Assembly (NCBI GenBank): GCA_050249455.1
Contig: JBFWQM010000027.1
Location: 1 to 31,342 of the forward strand
Reading direction: 5' to 3'
Source: JBFWQM01 sp050249455
Lineage (GTDB): Bacteria > Pseudomonadota > Alphaproteobacteria > MPNO01 > VGEU01
Length of the DNA stretch: 31,342 bases
Under the pieces are notes generated by a model. It ran no database searches and was not told the DNA's origin. It saw only the letters and a program-made list of their open reading frames with translations. A program made the position numbers and the translations under genes. Below, piece after piece: positions 1-6,048 of this stretch (its first letter is position 1; each line of letters starts with the position of its first letter).

Positions 1-1
1 A

Positions 2-307
2 GCCGCCGGCGTCTGGGTCGACCTCTATCGGGTCGACGGCGAGGCGCGGCGCCACCTGGTCGGCGGCGCCACCAACGCCGACGGACGGCTCGACCAGCCG
101 CTGGTCGACGGCGCGGCGAGGGCCGCCGGCGTCTACGAGCTGGTGTTCCGCCTGACCGAGTATTTCCGCGCCGCCGGCGCCGCGCTGGCCGACCCGCCGT
201 TCCTCGGCGACGTCGTCATCCGCTTTGCGGTCGCCGACCCGGACCGCCACTACCACGTGCCGCTGCTCGCTGCGCCGTGGGGCTACACGACCTATCGCGG
301 AAGCTGA
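2..307 (+). CDS. uraH: 5-hydroxyisourate hydrolase (C-terminal part)
   Basis: The window opens inside this gene; 101 residues and the TGA stop at 305-307 are visible, and the start lies to the left. HIU hydrolase (transthyretin-related protein) converts 5-hydroxyisourate, the product of urate oxidation, towards OHCU and allantoin in the cytoplasm. The fragment ends in YRGS, the C-terminal signature that separates this enzyme from true transthyretin, and it has the preceding HYHVPLL and PWGYTTYRGS segments of the family. It runs in the same direction as pucG, only 10 bp ahead of it, which supports a purine-degradation operon. The N-terminal catalytic histidine region cannot be seen. Confidence 0.93.
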   Translation, partial: AAGVWVDLYRVDGEARRHLVGGATNADGRLDQPLVDGAARAAGVYELVFRLTEYFRAAGAALADPPFLGDVVIRFAVADPDRHYHVPLLAAPWGYTTYRGS

Positions 308-317
308 GGCCGCCGCC

Positions 318-1553
318 ATGACCGAGCTGTTCGACGAGCTGAACCCGCCGCGCCGGCTGCTGATGGGGCCGGGCCCGGTCGATGCCGACCCGCGCGTGCT
401 GCGCGCGATGGCGATGCCGCTGCTCGGCCAGTTCGACCCGGCGTTCACCGCCTACATGAACGAGGCGATGAGCCTCTACCGGCAGGTCTACCAGACCGCC
501 AACCGGTGGACGTTCCTGGTCGACGGCACCGCGCGGGCCGGGATCGAGGCGATCCTGGTCTCCCTGCTGCAGCCTGGCGACACGGTGCTGGTGCCGGTGT
601 TCGGCCGCTTCGGCCACCTCCTGTGCGAGATTGCGCGGCGCTGCGACGCCAAGGTCGAGACCATCGAGACCGAGTGGGGGACGGTGTTCCCGCCGGAGCG
701 GATCGAGGAGGCGGTGCGCCGGCTGCGCCCGAAGCTGGTCGCCTGCGTCCACGGCGACACCTCGACCACCATGGCGCAGCCGCTGGCCGAGGTCGGCGCG
801 ATCTGCGCCCGCTTCGATGCCCTGCTCTACGTCGATGCGACCGCCACCCTGGGCGGCGTCGATTTCCCGGTCGATGCGTGGAAGATCGACGCGGCATCGG
901 CTGGGCTGCAGAAATGCCTATCCGGCCCGCCGGGATCGGCGCCGATCACATTCAACGAGCGCGTCGCGACGTTGGTCAACGCACGCAAGCATGTCGAGCA
1001 GGGCCTGCGCACCGCCGACATGGTGGCCGGCAACGCGCCGGCGATCCGGTCGAACTACTTCGACCTGCCGATGCTGATGGACTATTGGGGCGCGGCGCGG
1101 CTGAACCACCACACCGAGGCGACGTCGATGCTCTACGCCGCGCGCGAGTGCGCCCGCATCGCGCTGGCCGAGGGCCTGTCCGCCCGCTTCGCCCGACACG
1201 CGATCGCCTCGCGCGCCGTGACGGCGGGACTGACCGCGATGGGCCTCGCGCTGTTCGGCGACCCGACACATAAGATGGCCAACGTCACCGGCGTCTTCAT
1301 CCCCGACGGCGTCGACGGCGAGGCGGTGCGCAGCGGCTTGCTCGCCGACTTCGGCATCGAGATCGGCACGTCGTTCGGGCCGCTGCACGGCCGCATCTGG
1401 CGCATCGGCACCATGGGCTATGCCTGCCGCAAGGAGAACGTCGCCACCTGTCTTGCGGCGCTCGAGGCCGTCCTGCGCCGCCACGGCTACGCCGCCCCGC
1501 CGGGCGCCGGCGTCGACGCCGCGCTCGACGTCTACGCGGCATCGCCGCCGTAA
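318..1553 (+). CDS. pucG: (S)-ureidoglycine--glyoxylate aminotransferase
   Basis: A 411-residue PLP-dependent class V aminotransferase. It is expected to move the amino group of ureidoglycine, a late allantoin breakdown product, to glyoxylate, giving oxalurate and glycine. The N-terminus LNPPRRLLMGPGP, the VDGTARAGIEA segment (68-78), GDTST (146-150), D173 in YVDATATLGG and the PLP lysine K199 in GLQKCLSGPPGS are all present, and the C-terminal IGTSFGPLHGRIWRIGTMGY is typical. The ATG at 318 is preferred over an in-frame upstream start at 225 because it follows a GAGG ribosome site and lies just after the hydrolase stop. Alanine- or serine-glyoxylate aminotransferase is the alternative, but the uraH neighbour favours the ureidoglycine enzyme. 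Confidence 0.9.
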   Translation: MTELFDELNPPRRLLMGPGPVDADPRVLRAMAMPLLGQFDPAFTAYMNEAMSLYRQVYQTANRWTFLVDGTARAGIEAILVSLLQPGDTVLVPVFGRFGHLLCEIARRCDAKVETIETEWGTVFPPERIEEAVRRLRPKLVACVHGDTSTTMAQPLAEVGAICARFDALLYVDATATLGGVDFPVDAWKIDAASAGLQKCLSGPPGSAPITFNERVATLVNARKHVEQGLRTADMVAGNAPAIRSNYFDLPMLMDYWGAARLNHHTEATSMLYAARECARIALAEGLSARFARHAIASRAVTAGLTAMGLALFGDPTHKMANVTGVFIPDGVDGEAVRSGLLADFGIEIGTSFGPLHGRIWRIGTMGYACRKENVATCLAALEAVLRRHGYAAPPGAGVDAALDVYAASPP

Positions 1554-1568
1554 GGAAATCTTGCGTAG

Positions 1569-1589
1569 GGGCGGGTTTCAAACCCGCCC
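1569..1589. repeat. REP-like palindrome, copy 1
   Basis: A perfect palindrome with 10-bp arms (GGGCGGGTTT / AAACCCGCCC) around one central C. It lies 15 bp after the pucG stop, in the gap between pucG and the convergent oxygenase gene. It can fold as a hairpin on either strand and could help end transcription from both sides. There is no clear T-run, so a dispersed extragenic palindrome is as likely as a terminator. Confidence 0.8.
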
Positions 1590-1634
1590 TCGGCGCCTCC
1601 ACAACACCGGCGAGTCCGGCGTCGCGGGAGAAAC

Positions 1635-1655
1635 GGGCGGGTTTGAAACCCGCCC
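1635..1655. repeat. REP-like palindrome, copy 2 (inverted relative to copy 1)
   Basis: The same 21-bp palindrome with a central G instead of C and matching outer bases, so this copy is the reverse complement of copy 1. The two copies are separated by 45 bp, the head-to-head arrangement typical of paired REP elements. Both sit in the 136-bp gap between two convergent genes. Confidence 0.8.
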
Positions 1656-1689
1656 CCACCGAACGATCTTGCATGCGGTCGGGATGCGT

Positions 1690-2415
1690 TCACGCCGCGT
1701 CGTGGAAAATGATCCCCAGGGTGAACCTCTCGCCCGCGCGCACGCGGCTGACGCCGTGGCGCATGTTTACGCGATAGATGCCGCGGCCGCCCTGCACCGG
1801 CCGGTGGCGGACTGGGAAGATGACCGCCTCGCCCTGCGCCAGCGCCACCACCTCGGCGCGCGACTGCATGCGCGGGCGCTGCTCGGTCAGCACGAACTCG
1901 CCGCCGTCGAAATCGCGGCCGGGCGCCGACAGGAGCACGGTGAGCTGCAGCGGGAACACCTCCGCGCCGTAGAGATCCTGGTGCAGGCAGTTGTAGTCGC
2001 CCGGCCCGTAGCGCAGCAGCAGCGGCGTCGGCTTGTCCTGGCCTGCCGCATGGCAGCGCGCGCGATATGCCGCCAGGCTGTCGGGAAAGGTCTCGCCGCC
2101 GAGCGCGGCCTGCCAGCGATTGGCGACCGCGGCGAGGCCGGGATAGAGCGTTTCGCGCAGCATCGCGACCGGTTGCGGCAGCGGCGCCGCGAAGTACCGG
2201 TACTCGCCGCGGCCGAAGCCGTGGCGGGCCATGACGACGCGGCTGCGGAAGGCGCTCTCCTCGCCGTAGACGGCGGCCAGCGCCGCACAGGCGACCGGCG
2301 CCAGCAGCGGGCCGACGACGGCGCAGCCGCGGTCGTCGAGCGACGCGGCGACCGCGTCCCAGTCGATCGCCGCCGCGGCGTCCGGCGCGACGGCCGGCTG
2401 CCGCGCCGCCGTCAC
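1690..2415 (-). CDS. 2-oxoglutarate/Fe(II)-dependent oxygenase coupled to ada
   Basis: A 241-residue predicted dioxygenase. The HxD...H facial triad is visible as H145/D147 in CLHQDLYG and H220 in NMRHGVSRV, and R230 in GERFTLGIIF is placed to bind 2-oxoglutarate. The GTG start at 2415 overlaps the ada stop in the tetranucleotide GTGA, so the two genes are probably translated together and induced together. The motif spacing does not look like AlkB; it recalls a poorly characterised bacterial 2OG-Fe(II) oxygenase family (COG3826-like, from memory). The substrate is unknown. Context suggests a role in the response to alkylation damage, but a protein or RNA hydroxylase cannot be excluded. Confidence 0.85.
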   Translation of the reverse strand: MTAARQPAVAPDAAAAIDWDAVAASLDDRGCAVVGPLLAPVACAALAAVYGEESAFRSRVVMARHGFGRGEYRYFAAPLPQPVAMLRETLYPGLAAVANRWQAALGGETFPDSLAAYRARCHAAGQDKPTPLLLRYGPGDYNCLHQDLYGAEVFPLQLTVLLSAPGRDFDGGEFVLTEQRPRMQSRAEVVALAQGEAVIFPVRHRPVQGGRGIYRVNMRHGVSRVRAGERFTLGIIFHDAA

Positions 2416-3485
2416 CGGCCGGCCTCGCGGTCGATCAGCGCGCGCTTGCGGTCGAGGCCCCAGCGATAGCCGGACAGCGACCCGTCCGTGCGCACCACGC
2501 GGTGGCAGGGGATCGCCACCGCTGCCGGGTTGGCCGCGCAGGCCTGCGCCACCGCGCGCACCGCCGCGGGATGCCCGATCGTCGCGGCGAGCGCCGTGTA
2601 GCTGACGGTCGTGCCAGGCGGAATGTCGCGCAGCGCCCGCCACACCCGTTCCTGGAACGCCGTGCCGCGCACGTCGAGCGGCAGCGCGAGCCCCTGCCCC
2701 GGCGACTCGACGAACGCCACCACGGCCGCGACGGTCGACTCGAACGCGCGATCGCCGCCGATCAGCGCCGCCTTGGGGAAGCGGTCCTGCAGGTCGCGCA
2801 GCAGCGCGTCCGGATCGTCGCCGAGCAGGATCGCGCACACGCCCCTGTCCGTAGCGGCGACCGCGACGGCGCCGAGCCAGCATCGGCCGACCGCGAACCG
2901 GATCGTCTCGCCCGGTCCGCCGCGGCGGTACGCGGTCGGCGTCATGCCGAGCATGCCGGAGGCGGCGTCGTAGAAGCGGCCGTTCGAGCTGAACCCGGCG
3001 GTGTAGATCGCGGCCGTCACGCTGGCGCCGTCGCCGAGCGCCGCCTGCACCCGCTCCCGGCGCCGCGCCGCGGCGTAGGCCTTGGGGGTGACGCCGGTCT
3101 GCGCCTTGAACACGCGGTGGAAGTGGAAGCGGCTGAGGCCGGCCGCGCGCGCCAGGTCGTCGAGCGACGGCGCTTCCTCCGCCTCGTCGATGAGCCGGCA
3201 GGCGCGCGCCACCACGGCCGCCGGCGCTGCGGCGGGGTCGGCCGCGTCGGGCCGGCAGCGCTTGCAGGCGCGGAAGCCGGCGCGCACTGCCGCCGCGGTC
3301 GTATCGAAGAAGCCGACGTTCTCGCGCCGTGCGCGCCGCGCCGCGCAGGAGGGCCGGCAGTAGACGCCGGTGGTGCGCACCGCGTAGACGAAGGCGCCGT
3401 CGGCGGCGCGGTCGCGGCGTACCACCGCCTCCCAGCGATCGTCGGCGGAATCGAAGGATGCAGCGGTTCGTGCGAGCGCGGTCAT
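2412..3485 (-). CDS. ada: Bifunctional Ada: methylphosphotriester sensor, AraC-type activator, O6-methylguanine methyltransferase
   Basis: A 357-residue full-length Ada. The N-terminal zinc domain has the four cysteines C43, C47, C74 and C77, matching C38/C42/C69/C72 of E. coli Ada. One of them accepts methyl groups from phosphotriesters and converts Ada into an activator. An AraC-type helix-turn-helix region spans about 88-186. The C-terminal methyltransferase domain carries the acceptor C327 in AIPCHRVV. The ATG at 3485 has a strong GGAGG site (about 3492-3496). It leads a two-gene operon with the 2OG oxygenase and is presumably autoregulated, as in the classical adaptive response. Confidence 0.95.
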   Translation of the reverse strand: MTALARTAASFDSADDRWEAVVRRDRAADGAFVYAVRTTGVYCRPSCAARRARRENVGFFDTTAAAVRAGFRACKRCRPDAADPAAAPAAVVARACRLIDEAEEAPSLDDLARAAGLSRFHFHRVFKAQTGVTPKAYAAARRRERVQAALGDGASVTAAIYTAGFSSNGRFYDAASGMLGMTPTAYRRGGPGETIRFAVGRCWLGAVAVAATDRGVCAILLGDDPDALLRDLQDRFPKAALIGGDRAFESTVAAVVAFVESPGQGLALPLDVRGTAFQERVWRALRDIPPGTTVSYTALAATIGHPAAVRAVAQACAANPAAVAIPCHRVVRTDGSLSGYRWGLDRKRALIDREAGR

Positions 3486-3548
3486 GACGGTCCCTCCTCA
3501 TGCCGGGGGGCCGCGGCGGCCCGTCCCTGCACCGTCATGTAGAATATA

Positions 3549-3572
3549 GCGTCGGAGCCTGCGCTCCGCCGC
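3549..3572 (-). promoter_or_regulatory. Hairpin beside a TATATT element upstream of ada
   Basis: CGGAGC (3553-3558) and GCTCCG (3563-3568) form a 6-bp stem with a 4-base loop; after one mismatch the stem extends by three more pairs (3549-3551 with 3570-3572). Read on the minus strand, the hairpin is followed directly by TATATT (3548-3543), which could be the -10 of ada. It may be the terminator of the lipoprotein gene, an ada operator, or both. No convincing -35 was seen, as expected for an activator-dependent promoter. Confidence 0.35.
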
Positions 3573-3598
3573 TTGCTGTCGTATTCAGGAGGCCGGCT

Positions 3599-4504
3599 TC
3601 AGCTGTTGGGCGAGGTACGCGCCTCGGCCATCCGCGAATCGAGGTCGTCGCCCATCTCGCGGTAGCGCTGCAGCCGCTCGGCGGCGTCGCGCGCCGCGGC
3701 GGCGAAGCTCATGGCGGGATTGCGCGGCGCGACGGTGCGGCGCACCGCCTGGGTGCCGGGGGCCGGCGCCAGCAGCGTGCGCGCTACGTACGAGATGCCG
3801 CCGCGGTGCTCGACGGCATACCACTTGCCGTCGACGCTCTCGCCGGTGACGCCGACCATCTCGCCGGCGGCCAGGCGGCCGACGACGGTCGCGCTGATCG
3901 TCGGCTGGGCGCGAATGTTCAAGGCGCTCTTGGCGACATAGGTCCCGAGCCGCACCGGACGGCCGTCGTCGCTGGGCTCGGGTTCGCCGAGCGCCGCCGC
4001 CCGTGCCCGCAGATAGAGCCGCGCCCGTGCCGCCGCCTGGCTCACGATGCCGTCCATGAGCCGGGCGTCCGCATCCATCGCGGCGGCGATCCCGCCCAGT
4101 GCGGCGCGCCCGGCGTCGGCGCTGGCGGTGCCGCGCTGGATGCCGGCGGCGGTGGCGTTGACCTGGTCCTGGCGGCACCGCGTCAGCATCGTCAGCGCAT
4201 TGGTGGCGCCGTCGAGGCTGACGGTGTCGGCCTGCGCGTCGGCCTCGATCGCCGCGACCACGTCCTTGGTCGCGCGCCCGGCGCCCTGGCGCGAAGCGAG
4301 ATATGCCTCGGCCGACCGCGGCGCGGCGGCATCGGGGCCGCGACGCAGCGCGGCGGCCGCCTCGCCGAGCGGCCGCAACGCGTAGGCGCAGGCGTCGTCG
4401 GCCCGCGGCTCGGTGGCGAGCGTCGGCGCGGACGGCTGCGGCTGGCAGGCGGCCGCCAGCAATGGAAGCAGCAAGAGGATGCGATGAACGGCGGCCATGG
4501 CCAT
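3599..4504 (-). CDS. Putative lipoprotein with a C-terminal bacterial SH3 domain
   Basis: A 301-residue protein from the ATG at 4504 (a second in-frame ATG at 4498 is possible). The N-terminus is a hydrophobic signal ending in LLAAACQP, so C20 would be lipidated; alanine at -3 makes the lipobox slightly atypical. Residues 30-180 are alanine-rich and probably helical, with no recognised domain. Residues 187-246 resemble a bacterial SH3 fold (TYVAKSALNIRAQP ... VGRLAAGEMVGVTG ... KWYAVE), a module often used to bind cell wall or protein partners. The gene begins 26 bp after the EAL gene stop, suggesting co-transcription. An earlier in-frame start at 4618 would lie inside the EAL gene and hide the signal peptide, so it was not used. 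Confidence 0.75.
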   Translation of the reverse strand: MAMAAVHRILLLLPLLAAACQPQPSAPTLATEPRADDACAYALRPLGEAAAALRRGPDAAAPRSAEAYLASRQGAGRATKDVVAAIEADAQADTVSLDGATNALTMLTRCRQDQVNATAAGIQRGTASADAGRAALGGIAAAMDADARLMDGIVSQAAARARLYLRARAAALGEPEPSDDGRPVRLGTYVAKSALNIRAQPTISATVVGRLAAGEMVGVTGESVDGKWYAVEHRGGISYVARTLLAPAPGTQAVRRTVAPRNPAMSFAAAARDAAERLQRYREMGDDLDSRMAEARTSPNS

Positions 4505-4530
4505 GCTTGCCTTCAGCGTGTGGGGTCCGC

Positions 4531-5385
4531 TCAGCCGATGCGGTGCACGGGATCCTTGCGTCGGCTTGGCCCGCTGGCGATCGGCAGAAGGCCGGCCGCC
4601 TTTATCTTGGCCTGCCACGCACGGACCCAGGGAACCAGCGCCTCGCCCGGCATCGGGCGGGCAATGTAATAGCCCTGCGCCTTATCGCAGCCAAGCTCGA
4701 TCAGGTAGCCCAGCGCATCGCGCGTCTCCACGCCTTCGGCGGTCACGTCGAGGCCGAGGTTGTGCGCCAGGTCGACGATCGACTTGATGATGACCCGCGA
4801 ATCGCGCGACCGGTGCGCCTCGATCACGAACGACTTGTCGATCTTGATCTCGGTGAACGGAAGCTGCTTGAGCTGCGACAGCGACGAGTAGCCGATCCCG
4901 AAGTCGTCGAGCGAGATGCGGATGCCCTTGATGCGCAGGCGGGTCAGCGTGTCCATCAGCTGCACCGCATGCTGGGTGGCGCTTTCGGTCAGCTCCACGG
5001 TGAGCCGGCCGCTGGGAAAGCCGTGGCGGCGGCAGGCGTCGTCGACGGTATTCGGGAAATCGACGTCGTGGAGGTTGCGCGCCGAGATGTTGAAGGCGAG
5101 CTCGAGGTCCAGGCCCTGCCGGCGCCATCCCGCGGCTTCGTCGAGCGCGGCAGCCAGGAGATATGCGGTCAGCGCATCGATCACGGCGCCGCGTTCCGCG
5201 GCGGCGATGAAGATGTCGGGGGGAACGAACCCGCGCTTGGGATGCTGCCAGCGCGCCAGCGCCTCGACGCCCACGATGTGACCGGCCGGCAGCAGGATCT
5301 TGGGCTGGTAGACGAGCGTGATCTGGCGGCGCGCGATGGCGCGGGCGACGTCGGATGGCCTGACCGCGGCGGGTGATCCTGCCAT
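4531..5385 (-). CDS. EAL-domain cyclic-di-GMP phosphodiesterase
   Basis: A 284-residue protein that is almost entirely one EAL domain; it should hydrolyse c-di-GMP to pGpG in the cytoplasm. All motifs expected of an active enzyme are present: EALAR (41-45), N99 in FNISARN, E131 in ELTES, D160-D161 in LDDFGIGYSSL, K181 in KIDKSF, E217 in AEGVET and Q237 in QGYYIARPMP. There is no GGDEF, PAS or membrane segment. The ATG at 5385 lies 3 bp after the stop of the response-regulator gene. Receiver and output domain, often fused in PvrR-like proteins, are therefore two adjacent proteins here, so the regulator probably acts on this enzyme in trans. Confidence 0.92.
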   Translation of the reverse strand: MAGSPAAVRPSDVARAIARRQITLVYQPKILLPAGHIVGVEALARWQHPKRGFVPPDIFIAAAERGAVIDALTAYLLAAALDEAAGWRRQGLDLELAFNISARNLHDVDFPNTVDDACRRHGFPSGRLTVELTESATQHAVQLMDTLTRLRIKGIRISLDDFGIGYSSLSQLKQLPFTEIKIDKSFVIEAHRSRDSRVIIKSIVDLAHNLGLDVTAEGVETRDALGYLIELGCDKAQGYYIARPMPGEALVPWVRAWQAKIKAAGLLPIASGPSRRKDPVHRIG

Positions 5386-5388
5386 GCC

Positions 5389-5772
5389 TCAGGCCGCCGT
5401 ATCGATGCTGACCAGCGTGCCCCGCAGCTCCGCGAGCCGGATCGGCTTGGCGAGCGTTCCCGCCATCTTGAGGCCGCGCGCCCGTCCCAGGCGTTCCGCG
5501 GATTCGAGGACCCGGCGGTCGAAGCCGCTCAGGATCAGAACCTGCCCCGGGTAGCCGATGTCGGCCAGGTAGCGCAGCAGCTCGATGCCGTCGGTATCCG
5601 GAATGGCGAGGTCGAGCACGACGACATGCGGGTCGAATTCGCCGCAAGCGCTCATGAAGGTGTCGGGACGCTCCGTCGCACGGGCCTCGTAGCCGCAGTT
5701 CTCCGCTACGCTGGCGATATACGATCCGATATCGGGCTCGTCGTCGATGACGAGCAGCCGCCGACTGCTCAT
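5389..5772 (-). CDS. Single-domain response regulator (receiver only)
   Basis: A 127-residue CheY-like receiver with no output domain. The acidic pocket is D10-D11 in VIDDEP, the phosphoacceptor is D54 in VVLDLAIPDTDG, S82 is the switch residue in LILSG, and K109 lies in TLAKP. The ATG at 5772 is preferred over an in-frame start at 5802 because it has a GGAG site at the right distance and the receiver fold begins immediately. It heads the apparent operon with the EAL phosphodiesterase and the SH3 lipoprotein, and a CtrA-like box lies about 90-100 bp upstream. The partner kinase is not in the window. Confidence 0.88.
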   Translation of the reverse strand: MSSRRLLVIDDEPDIGSYIASVAENCGYEARATERPDTFMSACGEFDPHVVVLDLAIPDTDGIELLRYLADIGYPGQVLILSGFDRRVLESAERLGRARGLKMAGTLAKPIRLAELRGTLVSIDTAA

Positions 5773-5841
5773 GTCCACACTCCGCTGCCGCGGGCCCGCC
5801 ACGGCCGCCCGGCGACATCAATCAACTTCAGGCATGTCGTC

Positions 5842-5875
5842 ATTGTGCGACCAGCCCTGGTTAACCAAAGGTTAA
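5842..5875 (-). promoter_or_regulatory. CtrA-type box and possible promoter of the response regulator/EAL operon
   Basis: TTAACCAAAGGTTAA at 5861-5875 fits TTAA-N7-TTAA exactly and is fully symmetrical, matching the alphaproteobacterial CtrA recognition pattern. On the minus strand it is followed 13 bases later by CACAAT (5847-5842), a plausible -10, which places the box over the -35 region as at CtrA-activated promoters. Two further TTAA tetramers (5909, 5925) lie nearby without the N7 spacing. The whole 276-bp divergent gap 5773-6048 contains no other gene that I can see. Confidence 0.6.
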
Positions 5876-6048
5876 TTCCGCCCCGCTCTGCGAAATATCC
5901 TAAGAGGTTTAAGTGTCCGAATGGTTAACGCGGCCGGGATGCCGGACCGGCACCGGTTTGTGCCGCGTGCCGGCAGCGCTAGGATGGGCCCCAACAAGGC
6001 CGCGGCCCCGGGCGGGCATGTCGGCGCAATGGGATGGGGGGAGCGGCG

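Noticed and set aside
1690..3501. Single 603-codon frame reading through the oxygenase and part of ada
   Set aside because: Only the part from GTG 2415 matches a protein family; the rest is an out-of-frame reading of ada, so this is not a fusion.
5895..5945. Possible tRNA-like stretch (AAGTGTCCGAATGGTTAACG)
   Set aside because: It recalls a tRNA D-arm, but no acceptor stem, anticodon arm or TTCGA-type T-arm follows at the right distances.
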